Of a stretch of DNA of 62,645 nucleotides, positions 27,319 to 36,400 are shown in pieces. The stretch covers positions 1 through 62,645 of the forward strand of contig LNFB01000299.1 in the NCBI GenBank assembly GCA_001464385.1, written 5' to 3'. The first letter of the stretch is position 1. Each line of letters opens with the position of its first letter. This stretch comes from Deltaproteobacteria bacterium Ga0077550 (GTDB taxonomy: Bacteria > Myxococcota_A > Polyangia > Nannocystales > Nannocystaceae). The position numbers and the translations under genes were made by a program. The notes under the pieces are model-generated. The model saw only the letters and a program-made list of their open reading frames with translations. It searched no databases and was not told where the DNA came from.

Positions 27319-28833
27319 ATGGAGAATCTCCCCCGCGCGACCGTTCATGCCCTCGGACGCGCGCCGATGTGGCCCCCGACACAGCGCGCGTCGTTGCGTG
27401 CAGCGGTTGCGCTCGCCCTGGGCGCGGTCGTGCCCATCTCGTGCGGTTCCACTTCGATCGACGGGGAGGGCGAGGGCTCGACCTCCGAGACCGGCGCACC
27501 GACGACGATCGTGCCGGGCGACGGCGAGGCCGGCTCGTCGAGCGCGGCGACCAGCACCCCCGGGGACTCGTCGTCGTCGTCGTCGAGCGACACGGCCGGG
27601 GCGGACCTCGGCGTGGCGCCCGTCGACGACTGTGCCGCGTTCGACGCGTTCGCCTCCGCGCTCGCCTCGGCCGACGCTGCTGCGCGCACCGAGCTGACCT
27701 CCGCCTTCGTGGCCGCGGCGATGCACGACGGCGCGGGCCTGCCCGTCCGCTGCGAGGGGCGGCTCATCGGGCTGCTGTGGGACGAGGGCGGCGGCGCCCT
27801 GTCGATGACCGGCGACTTCGCGGACTGGGATCCGCGGGCCCATCCCATGGTCCCCGTCGTCGACGGCTTCGGGCTCTGGGTCGCCGACGTCCCCGTGACC
27901 GAGCCGCTGGCGCCGTCGATGTACAAGTTCGTGCGCGACGGCAGCGAGTACTTCGCCGATCCGTGGGCGCGGCGGTTCGCGTGGGACGAGTTCGGCGAGT
28001 ACAGCCTCACCGCCGCGCGCCCCGAGGCGCCGCACCACGAGCGTTACCCCGCCTTCGCCGACGGTGCCGGTCGCCTGCCGCCGCGTGACGTCGTCGTGTG
28101 GGTGCCCGCCGGCGCCCTGGAGCCCGAGGCCACTCCGGCCGCGGTGCTGTACATGCACGACGGGCAGAACCTCTTCGCCCCGGACGCGCCGTTCGGCGGC
28201 TGGCAGGTCGGCGCGGCCGTCGACGACGCGATCGCCTCGGGCGCGCTACCGCCGATGTTCGTCGTCGGCATCGACAACACGCCGCTGCGCTTCGACGAGT
28301 ACACGCCGGTCCCCGATGATCTCGGCGACGGCCCGGTCGGTGGGCGTGCCGACGAGTACGCCGACTTCGTCGCGCTCGGCATCAAGCCGTTCATCGACGC
28401 GCGCTATCCGACGCGCGCGGACGCAGGCTCGACGGTCGCGCTCGGCTCGAGCCTCGGCGGCCTGGTCAGCCTCTACATCGCGTGGCGTCACCCCGACGTG
28501 TTCGGGCTCGCGGGCTCGATGTCGGGGACGCTCGACTGGGGTCGACTCGGACTCGACAACGATCGGATCGTCGAGCTGTTCGAGCAGCAGCCACCCCTCG
28601 GTGCGTGGCTCTACCTCGACAGTGGCGGCGACGGTCCGTGCCCCGGGGGCAGCGACAACTACTGTGTCAACCTGGAGATGCGCGGGCGCCTGGCGGAGAT
28701 CGGCTGGAGCGAGCCGGACTCGCTCGTGTACGTGCACGCGCCCGGAGCCAGCCACGACGAGGCCGCGTGGCGGGATCGCCTGCCCGGCGCCCTGGGGGCG
28801 ATCGGACAGGCGATCGGCGCCCGAGGGCCGTGA
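27319..28833 (+). CDS. esterase-family lipoprotein with CBM48-like domain
   Basis: Protein of 504 aa from ATG 27319 (ATG 27367 would give a shorter, more usual signal; the -10-like element favours 27319). Lipobox AVVPISC is followed by a Ser-rich linker. Residues about 125-250 resemble an E-set/CBM48 domain (ALSMTGDFADWDPRAHPM, then YKFVRDGSEYFADPWARR). Residues about 265-500 are a putative esterase/enterochelin-esterase fold: AVLYMHDGQNLF, FVVGIDNT, and the nucleophile elbow LGSSLGGL, with APGASHDEAAWR as the likely catalytic His. The arrangement matches IroE/Fes-type and feruloyl-esterase-like proteins, so hydrolysis of an ester on a carbohydrate or siderophore is possible; the substrate is unknown. 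Confidence 0.85.
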   Translation: MENLPRATVHALGRAPMWPPTQRASLRAAVALALGAVVPISCGSTSIDGEGEGSTSETGAPTTIVPGDGEAGSSSAATSTPGDSSSSSSSDTAGADLGVAPVDDCAAFDAFASALASADAAARTELTSAFVAAAMHDGAGLPVRCEGRLIGLLWDEGGGALSMTGDFADWDPRAHPMVPVVDGFGLWVADVPVTEPLAPSMYKFVRDGSEYFADPWARRFAWDEFGEYSLTAARPEAPHHERYPAFADGAGRLPPRDVVVWVPAGALEPEATPAAVLYMHDGQNLFAPDAPFGGWQVGAAVDDAIASGALPPMFVVGIDNTPLRFDEYTPVPDDLGDGPVGGRADEYADFVALGIKPFIDARYPTRADAGSTVALGSSLGGLVSLYIAWRHPDVFGLAGSMSGTLDWGRLGLDNDRIVELFEQQPPLGAWLYLDSGGDGPCPGGSDNYCVNLEMRGRLAEIGWSEPDSLVYVHAPGASHDEAAWRDRLPGALGAIGQAIGARGP

Positions 28834-28904
28834 ACCGCAGTGCACCGCGATCGGAGGGGGCGGCTGCATGCTCGCGCAGCCTCCGCGACGCGCTGGGGTG
28901 CGGG

Positions 28905-28925
28905 TCCGATCCCTCGGGGATCGGA
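28905..28925. terminator. 9-bp hairpin with 3-nt loop
   Basis: TCCGATCCC, loop TCG, GGGATCGGA: a perfect palindromic stem 72 bp after the esterase stop codon and 87 bp before the small lipoprotein gene. It could end the esterase transcript or serve as an operator. The rest of 28834-29011 shows nothing else. Confidence 0.5.
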
Positions 28926-29011
28926 TGTGGGACGATCGCTGGACATCCCGCGCATGCTCGGCCAACCTTGCGGTGCCCACGATGGATCGGGCCACCAGGA
29001 GAAGACGCAAC

Positions 29012-29272
29012 ATGGCAAATTTCAAGCAAATCGCGGCGACGCTCGCCATCCTCGGTTCGGGCGCGTTGGTGTTCACGGGTTGTGAGAAGAAGCCCGAGGC
29101 GACCGAAGTCCCCGGTGGCGGCGACGCTGCGGGCGACGCTGCGGGCGATGCCGCCGGTGATGCGGGCGACGCTGCGGGCGACGCTGCGGGCGATGCCGGT
29201 GGCGATGCGGCGGAGGCGAAGTGTGGCGAAGGCCACACCGAAGAGGGTCACTGCGGCGCGGCCGAGGGCTGA
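29012..29272 (+). CDS. small Asp/Ala-repeat lipoprotein with Cys/His tail
   Basis: Protein of 86 aa; AGGAG lies about 8-12 nt before the ATG. Lipobox LVFTGC. The middle is a simple repeat of Gly-Asp-Ala-Ala (12-bp units at DNA level). The tail KCGEGHTEEGHCGAAEG has two Cys and two His in C-x3-H-x4-H-C spacing. This tail recalls the EGKCG-type motifs of metal-buffering peptides (bufferins), but no DUF692-type modifying enzyme lies nearby, so any modification or copper binding is speculation. Confidence 0.75.
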   Translation: MANFKQIAATLAILGSGALVFTGCEKKPEATEVPGGGDAAGDAAGDAAGDAGDAAGDAAGDAGGDAAEAKCGEGHTEEGHCGAAEG

Positions 29273-29359
29273 CGTCCAACGCACGCTCGCGTGCACGGGG
29301 CTCCCTGGGAAATCGGGGGGCCTTTGTCGTTGGTTCGACCGCGATCGTCGCGGTGCGGA

Positions 29360-29365
29360 TAGGAT
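29360..29365 (+). promoter_or_regulatory. -10-like TAGGAT, 8 nt from GTG
   Basis: TAGGAT followed by 8 nt and GTG 29374, the start that gives a proper lipoprotein signal to the M23 peptidase. Confidence 0.45.
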
Positions 29366-29373
29366 CGTTCGCG

Positions 29374-30696
29374 GTGCTCCGCCGTCGGTGCTTCGCCTGG
29401 TTCGTGGTCCTCGCCGCGTGTGACGACGCGCCGCCCGTCCCCGAGGTCGCGCCGATCGTCGAGGCGTCACCGGCCGTCGTCGCGGCACCATCATCGCCCG
29501 TGATCGCGGGCCCGAGCGTGCCCGAGGTGCCCGAGGTGCCCGAGGTGCCGGCGGTGCCGGCGGTGCCCGAGGTGCCCGCGGTGCCGCCGATCGACGCGGA
29601 CGGCTGGCGTCGCGGCACGGTCACGGCGGGCCAGAGCCTGAGTCGGATCTGCGCGTCGGCGGAGCTGTCGGCCAAGGCGACCGCGGAGCTCGTCGCCGCG
29701 CTCACGCCGGTGATGGATCCCGCGACGATCGGCGAGGGCCAGCGCTGGGCGCTGCGCACCGACGACGCCGGGGCGCTGGTCGACTTCACGATCACGCGCA
29801 GCGTCACGCGCTCCGTCGAGGTCCACCGCGGCGCGGACGGCCGCCTGGTCGCGGCCGAGCGCGAGGCCGAGACCACGGTCGAGGACGTCGACATCACCGC
29901 GACGATCGACAGCTCGCTGTCGGCGGCGATCGTCGAGGGTGGCGGCGACGCGGCCCTGGTCGCGGCGATCGTCGAGGTGTTCGCCTCGGACATCGACTTC
30001 TACACCGACCCGCGCAAGGGCGACCGCGTGGCCGTCGTCGCCGAGCGCCACCTGCTGAACGGCGAGTTCGTCCGGTACGGCCGGCTGCTCGCGGCCGAGT
30101 ACCGCGGGGAGGAGGTCGGCACGGTGGTCGGGCTGTGGTGGGAGCCGCCGGGCGGCGCCGACGGCTCGTGGTACACGCCGCAGGGCAAGAGCCTCGATCG
30201 CACGCTGCTCAAGAGCCCGCTCAAGTACGCGCGGCTGTCCTCGGGCTTCAACCCCAAGCGCATGCACCCGGTGCTGCACAAGGTGAAGGGCCACTTCGGG
30301 GTCGACTACGCCGCGCCGGTCGGGACGCCGATCTGGGCGGCGGCCGCCGGCGAGATCGTGTTCCGCGGCGAGAAGGGCGGCGCCGGCAACATGGTCGTGC
30401 TCGAGCACGACGGTGGCTTCCAGACCGTGTACATGCACCTGTCGAAGTTCGCCGAGCGACAGAAGGTCGGCATGGACGTCGCGCAGAAGACGGTGATCGG
30501 CTACGTCGGGACGACTGGGCTGTCGACCGGCCCACATCTGCACTTCGGCGTGAAGCGTGCCGGTCGGTGGGTGGACCCGGCGACCGTGCGATCGATCGAG
30601 CGACCCGGGGTGCCGGCGAAGCACCGCGCGAGGTTCGAGCGCGACACCGAGGCGATCGCAGCCCGGATCGCCGACGCGCTCGCGGCGACGCAGTGA
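29374..30696 (+). CDS. M23 family peptidoglycan endopeptidase, lipoprotein
   Basis: Protein of 440 aa from GTG 29374 (LRRRCFAWFVVLAAC, lipobox). A Val-Pro-Glu/Ala repeat (about residues 45-70) serves as a spacer. Residues about 78-130 resemble a LysM/OPA-type module (GTVTAGQSLSRICASAELS...). The last 150 residues are a LytM/M23 zinc peptidase: RLSSGFNPKRMHPVLHK, HFGVDYAAPVGTPIWA with the first zinc His and Asp, and HLHFGVK with the second metal/catalytic His pair. The layout is that of MepM-type endopeptidases that cleave peptide cross-links. All catalytic residues are present. Upstream frame extension to 29221 is not coding-like. Confidence 0.92.
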   Translation: MLRRRCFAWFVVLAACDDAPPVPEVAPIVEASPAVVAAPSSPVIAGPSVPEVPEVPEVPAVPAVPEVPAVPPIDADGWRRGTVTAGQSLSRICASAELSAKATAELVAALTPVMDPATIGEGQRWALRTDDAGALVDFTITRSVTRSVEVHRGADGRLVAAEREAETTVEDVDITATIDSSLSAAIVEGGGDAALVAAIVEVFASDIDFYTDPRKGDRVAVVAERHLLNGEFVRYGRLLAAEYRGEEVGTVVGLWWEPPGGADGSWYTPQGKSLDRTLLKSPLKYARLSSGFNPKRMHPVLHKVKGHFGVDYAAPVGTPIWAAAAGEIVFRGEKGGAGNMVVLEHDGGFQTVYMHLSKFAERQKVGMDVAQKTVIGYVGTTGLSTGPHLHFGVKRAGRWVDPATVRSIERPGVPAKHRARFERDTEAIAARIADALAATQ

Positions 30697-30754
30697 TCGC
30701 GGGGCGACGCCGAATCGAATCGCTGGCGTGACCCGGTGAGAGCACGCAGCGTGG

Positions 30755-30760
30755 TATCGT
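30755..30760 (+). promoter_or_regulatory. -10-like TATCGT, 6 nt from ATG
   Basis: TATCGT followed by 6 nt and ATG 30767, an arrangement expected for a leaderless mRNA starting at the A of ATG. Confidence 0.5.
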
Positions 30761-30766
30761 GGATCG

Positions 30767-32551
<1,785 letters not shown>

Positions 32552-32603
32552 CGGCGCGGGCTGTGCCGCCCACGGCGCCGGCGATCGCCCGGCGGCGATC
32601 GGG

Positions 32604-32609
32604 TACGCT
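32604..32609 (+). promoter_or_regulatory. -10-like TACGCT, 7 nt from ATG
   Basis: TACGCT followed by 7 nt and ATG 32617. Confidence 0.45.
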
Positions 32610-32616
32610 CTGGGTC

Positions 32617-33171
32617 ATGCGGATGCAGTGGTGGACGGGCGTCGTCGTCGGTGTGGTGGCTTGCTTCGGTTGCGGCATCGCCGGGCCGATCGACGAGCCC
32701 GAGGCCGGCAGCACCGGCAGCTCGACCGGCGGCGCGACGTCGGCGACGACGGCGGGCACCGCTGCGACGACGCAGGGCGGCGGCCACTCCTCGACGGGCG
32801 CGGTGACCGGCGTGACCGCGTCGAGCACCGGCATGACGACCACCGCGAACCCCACGTCCGACACCGCGAGCGACGTCACGACCGCGGGCTCCGACACGGG
32901 GTCCCCGCGCGAGCAGTGCGGCGTCGACGTCACCCGCGGCGGCGGCAACTACGAGATCATCTGCGACTGCGCCGGGTGCCGCCTCGACTGGTACGCGATC
33001 GACTGGGCGGAGTACCAGCAGATCTCGGCCGCGTGCGAGTGCCTCTGCGCGGCGTCGGACTGCGGCGCGCACGTCAGCGGCGAGGCCGAAGCCGAGGCCG
33101 AGGGCGAGGACGGCGAGGGCGGTGCATCGTCGACGACGGCGGGCTCGAGCACGGGCGGGACGCAGGGCTGA
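32617..33171 (+). CDS. lipoprotein with Thr/Ser linker and Cys-rich core
   Basis: Protein of 184 aa. Signal with lipobox-like VVACFGC, then about 80 residues of Thr/Ser/Gly/Ala linker, then a compact 65-residue core with eight Cys (QCGVDVTRGGGNYEIICDCAG, CRLDWYAIDWAEY, CECLCAASDCG), then an Ala/Glu repeat and a short Ser/Thr/Gly tail. The core is not assigned to a known family. It is the type of small surface lipoprotein abundant in this window. Confidence 0.75.
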   Translation: MRMQWWTGVVVGVVACFGCGIAGPIDEPEAGSTGSSTGGATSATTAGTAATTQGGGHSSTGAVTGVTASSTGMTTTANPTSDTASDVTTAGSDTGSPREQCGVDVTRGGGNYEIICDCAGCRLDWYAIDWAEYQQISAACECLCAASDCGAHVSGEAEAEAEGEDGEGGASSTTAGSSTGGTQG

Positions 33172-33186
33172 GGGTCGCCTGAGCCC
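33165..33186. terminator. hairpin over the convergent stop codons
   Basis: GGGCT-G-AGG, loop GTCG, CCT-G-AGCCC: an 8-bp stem with one G-G mismatch. It includes the TGA of the lipoprotein gene and abuts the stop of the SIMPL gene. No T-tract. Confidence 0.45.
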
Positions 33187-33951
33187 CTACTCGTTCGCTA
33201 GCTCGAAGTTCGCGTGGACGATCGTGATGATGTCCTTGTGCAGCGAGGTCGTGTCGTTGTTGCCGTCCCACGAGGTGCTGGTGGAGTTGGCCGGGTTCAC
33301 GTTGATGACGCCCATGTCGGCGCCGCGGAGGCGGGCGATGCGGCCGCCGCCGGCGGACTCGACCATGTTGTCGGCGCGCGTCCTGGCGTCCTTGCTCGCC
33401 TCGGCGAGCATCTCGATCTTGAGCTCGCCCAGGCCGGTGTAGAAGTACTCGGGGGTGCCCGAGGAGACCTCGATGCCGCCCTCGAGCAGCTCGGTGACCT
33501 CGCGCGAGGTCTTCTCGACGGCGGCGACGTCGCCGGAGCTGACGGTGATGCGCTGCTCGGCGACGAAGCCGTCGGGGACGGTGCGTTCGATGCGTTCCTC
33601 GCCGACGCCGACGACCTCGGTGCGCGTCAGGGCCATCACGGTCGCCGACAGCACGCGGATCTCCTCGCGCTCGATCCCGCGGGCGACCAGGAAGTCGACG
33701 GTCTTGGCGACGTCGTCGTGGAGCTTGCGGTAGGCGGCGACGCGCTCGACGTCGCGGGCGACGACGTCGGCCGACCACTCGATCGCGTCCGAGACGATGC
33801 GGCGCTTCGCCGAGCCGGTCACCTGGATCACGCTGTCCTTGGGCTTCGTCTTGACCCGCTCCCAGGTCGCGGAGGGGATCCACGCGGCAGCGATGACGGC
33901 GAGGGACGGGGCGATCCAGTCGAAGCGGCGGAAGGGGAGTTTGGGGCCCAT
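33187..33951 (-). CDS. SIMPL domain (DUF541) protein
   Basis: Protein of 254 aa with an N-terminal signal/anchor (FDWIAPSLAVIAAAWIP). The rest is a SIMPL domain: IQVTGSAKRRIVSDAIEWSADV, YRKLHDDVAKTVDFLVARGI, the two strands VLSATV and QRITVSSGD, and the C-terminal AEASKDARTRADNMVESAGGGRIARLRGADMGVINV. SIMPL proteins are periplasmic or membrane-associated, implicated elsewhere in stress protection and signalling complexes, with no known enzymatic activity. TACGGC (33959-33964), a near-match to the -10 pattern, ends 7 nt before the ATG. Confidence 0.9.
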   Translation of the reverse strand: MGPKLPFRRFDWIAPSLAVIAAAWIPSATWERVKTKPKDSVIQVTGSAKRRIVSDAIEWSADVVARDVERVAAYRKLHDDVAKTVDFLVARGIEREEIRVLSATVMALTRTEVVGVGEERIERTVPDGFVAEQRITVSSGDVAAVEKTSREVTELLEGGIEVSSGTPEYFYTGLGELKIEMLAEASKDARTRADNMVESAGGGRIARLRGADMGVINVNPANSTSTSWDGNNDTTSLHKDIITIVHANFELANE

Positions 33952-34029
33952 GGTCGGGGCCGTACGCGCGGGCAGGGGGGTCGTGTTCCACCCGCCCCGC
34001 GAAACCTCGCGAGCGGCCCGGCGCCCCCG

Positions 34030-35643
34030 TCAGCGCTCGTAGGCGCCGATGTCGTAGCCGGCGCCCTGGGGCCGGGGCGCGCCCTCGAGATCGATCGCCG
34101 ACGCCGCGACGCCGCCGAGCACATCGATCCCCGCGTCGATCGGCGCGGCACCGTCGACGAGGTGGAAGTCCGTCGGACCGACGAAGAGCCCCGCGCCGTC
34201 GACGACGATCGAGTGGGTGTCGTGGCCGCCGGCCTGCCACGCGCCCACGTCGACGTCCTCTTCGTCGATCGCGAACACGTCCACCAGCGCGTTGTAGTCG
34301 CTGGTGAACGGCGCGTCTCCCAGCGAGATGCTCGGCCCACCGCCGTGGTTGACGAGGATGTTGTCGACGATCACGTGGCCGCCTTCGTCCTGCTCGAGGC
34401 GGATCGCGGCGCCGGTGCCGAAGTCGGGGACGACGAAGGTGTTGCCGACGATCTGCAGGTCGGCCGCCCCGCCCGCCGCATCGATCGCGTAGACGACCAG
34501 GGCGTTGCGGCCGTTGCCGTAGACCACGTTGTCGGCGATCCGCGACGACCGGACGCCGTCCATGTTGAAGCCGTTGTGGCTCGAGCCCCAGATCATGTTG
34601 CGCTCGACGACGAGCCCCGTGATGACGCCGTCGCCGCCACCGTCGCCCTCGACCGACAGGTCGCCGTTGAAGTGGATGCCCGCGCCCTCCGCCGGCCCGA
34701 GCGCGTCGTCCCAGTGGATGACGTTGCCGCGGATCACGGTGTCGTCGCAGCCGGCGTTGGCCATGTAGATCCCGTGGCCGCGGTCCTCTCCGTTCGCGCC
34801 GGCGTCCACGACCTCGTTGCCCTCGACGAGCGACGCGCCCACCTCGGAGAGGTACAGGCCCTCGTGGCCCGCCCGCTCGCACCGCAGGCCGCGGAGCACG
34901 AGCCGCAGGTGCGGGCTCGCGACGCCCGAGACGCCGGGGTTCGCCGAGTGGCTCGCGACGCACGAACGACCCATGTCGACGATCGTGAAGCCCTCGACGA
35001 CGACGTCGTGGACGCCGGCGAGCTCGTCCGAGCCGACGATGCAGATGCCGGTTGGGTCGCCCGAGCAGCCGTCGCCGGCCGAGGGCGCGTCGATGACGAC
35101 GCCGTCGTCCGCGGCGCGGTAGCTGATCCGCAGCTCGGGCTCGCCCGAGGCGGAGATGTCGAAGCCCTCGTAGCTGCCCGCGAACACCAGCACCGTGTCG
35201 CCGGGTATGGCCGCGTCGGCGGCGTCCTGGATCGTCGCGAACTCGGCCTGCATGCCCGATGCGTCGACGCACAGCACCGCCGGATCGGCGCAGTCGCTCG
35301 GGCACGCGCCGCAATCGTCGGCGCAGCTCGAGCAGGTCTCGAGCGCCGAGCACGTCGCATCGCCGCAGTCGGGCGGCGGCGGCGGATCGCCGGTGTCATC
35401 GCCGGGGCCGGTGTCGTCGGGCGCGGTGTCGGTGCCTTGCCCCGTCGGATCGCCCGAGCTCGACGGGTTGCTCGGGTCGGACACGTCCGACGCACCGGTG
35501 CTGTCGGGCGAGGTGTCGAGATCGCCGGCGCCGCTCGGCGCGTCGGAGGTCGTGGCTGCCTCACCGTCGTCCCCGCAGGCACCGAGCCACAGGGCGAGGA
35601 GGTGTTCGGGACGGGAACGGAGGCGGCGGCTGGGGATGCGCAT
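34030..35643 (-). CDS. parallel beta-helix lipoprotein
   Basis: Protein of 537 aa with lipobox LALWLGAC and a long Asp/Ser/Pro linker, then a Cys knot-like segment (CGDATCSALETCSSCADDCGACPSDC). Residues about 125-520 form a right-handed beta-helix: FATIQDAADAAIPGDTVLVFAGSYEG at the start (a common cap), then rungs such as DVVVEGFTIVDM, SLVEGNEVVDAG, DTVIRGNVIHWD, GLVVERNMIWGSS and RIADNVVYGNG. It ends with PIDAGIDVLGG...GAPRPQGAGYDIGAYE, matching the closing motif of the beta-helix lipoprotein at 30767-32551. Possibly a polysaccharide-active or adhesin protein; no catalytic residues are evident. Confidence 0.88.
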   Translation of the reverse strand: MRIPSRRLRSRPEHLLALWLGACGDDGEAATTSDAPSGAGDLDTSPDSTGASDVSDPSNPSSSGDPTGQGTDTAPDDTGPGDDTGDPPPPPDCGDATCSALETCSSCADDCGACPSDCADPAVLCVDASGMQAEFATIQDAADAAIPGDTVLVFAGSYEGFDISASGEPELRISYRAADDGVVIDAPSAGDGCSGDPTGICIVGSDELAGVHDVVVEGFTIVDMGRSCVASHSANPGVSGVASPHLRLVLRGLRCERAGHEGLYLSEVGASLVEGNEVVDAGANGEDRGHGIYMANAGCDDTVIRGNVIHWDDALGPAEGAGIHFNGDLSVEGDGGGDGVITGLVVERNMIWGSSHNGFNMDGVRSSRIADNVVYGNGRNALVVYAIDAAGGAADLQIVGNTFVVPDFGTGAAIRLEQDEGGHVIVDNILVNHGGGPSISLGDAPFTSDYNALVDVFAIDEEDVDVGAWQAGGHDTHSIVVDGAGLFVGPTDFHLVDGAAPIDAGIDVLGGVAASAIDLEGAPRPQGAGYDIGAYER

Positions 35644-35705
35644 GGGACGGCGAACCGTTGGTGGCCGGCACCGCGGGGATCTGTGTGACCCCCGAGGCCG
35701 CGTGA

Positions 35706-35711
35706 TAGCCT
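35706..35711 (+). promoter_or_regulatory. -10-like TAGCCT for cyclo-ligase gene
   Basis: TAGCCT lies 12 nt before an in-frame GTG (35724) and 39 nt before the preferred ATG (35751), so it leaves both starts possible. Confidence 0.35.
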
Positions 35712-35750
35712 CGAAGACGGGGCGTGAGCCGTGGTCGCCACGCCGTTCCC

Positions 35751-36353
35751 ATGGACGTCGTCAAACGACCCATCCGCGAGGTGCTCCGGGCGCAGCGCGC
35801 CGCCCAAGACGCGAGCCTGCTGGCGTGTCGCGACGCCGAGCTCACCGCGGCGATCCTGTCGTCGCCGCAGTGGCAGCACGCGCCCGTGATCGCAGCCTTC
35901 GTCGGCGTGCACGGCGAGCCCGACACCACCGCGTTGCTCGACGCCGCGTGGGCGGCGGGCAAGGCGGTCTGGTTGCCCCGGCTCTACGGCGACACCCTGC
36001 AATTCGTGGCGACCGGCGATCGCAGCCACCTGGTCGCGACGCCGCGCGGCGCGTACGAGCCCACGCTGGGGCGGTCACCGCCGAAGGTCCTCGCCGACCT
36101 CGCCCCGTCGATCGTGCTGCTGCCCGGGCTGGGGTTCGGCCGCGACGGCGCCCGCATCGGCGATGGACGCGGCCACTACGACCGGGCCCTGGCGCCGCTG
36201 CGCGAGCGCACCGATGTGTGGCGGCTCGGCCTCTGCCACGCGCTGTTCCTCGATCCGCCGCAGGGGCCGATCCCGATGGCGGTGTACGACGTGCCGGTCC
36301 ACGCGGTCGCGACCGAGTACGGGATCATCCCGTGCGCCACATGGCGCCGCTAG
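35751..36353 (+). CDS. 5-formyltetrahydrofolate cyclo-ligase
   Basis: Protein of 200 aa, normal length for the family. It starts with KRPIREVLRAQRAAQD, has the central VIAAFVGVHGEPDT, and carries the signature LLPGLGFGRDGARIGDGRGHYDRAL, whose Gly-rich loop and YDR bind ATP and folate. The enzyme converts 5-formyl-THF to 5,10-methenyl-THF at the expense of ATP in one-carbon metabolism. ATG 35751 is preferred because family members begin just before the KR-x-x-R-x-x-L-R helix; GTG 35724 would add nine residues. In many bacteria this gene lies next to 6S RNA (ssrS); I looked in 35644-35750 and see no convincing 6S RNA. Confidence 0.92.
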   Translation: MDVVKRPIREVLRAQRAAQDASLLACRDAELTAAILSSPQWQHAPVIAAFVGVHGEPDTTALLDAAWAAGKAVWLPRLYGDTLQFVATGDRSHLVATPRGAYEPTLGRSPPKVLADLAPSIVLLPGLGFGRDGARIGDGRGHYDRALAPLRERTDVWRLGLCHALFLDPPQGPIPMAVYDVPVHAVATEYGIIPCATWRR

Positions 36354-36388
36354 TTCGGCGGGTGGCCCCAGCCGCGCGCGAAGCGGAG

Positions 36389-36394
36389 TAGGGT
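36389..36394 (+). promoter_or_regulatory. -10-like TAGGGT, 6 nt from ATG
   Basis: TAGGGT followed by 6 nt and ATG 36401. Confidence 0.45.
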
Positions 36395-36400
36395 CGACCC

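Noticed and set aside
35644..35750. 6S RNA (ssrS) next to the 5-formyl-THF cyclo-ligase gene.
   Set aside because: The gap is too short (107 bp) and I see no long imperfect hairpin with a central bubble.
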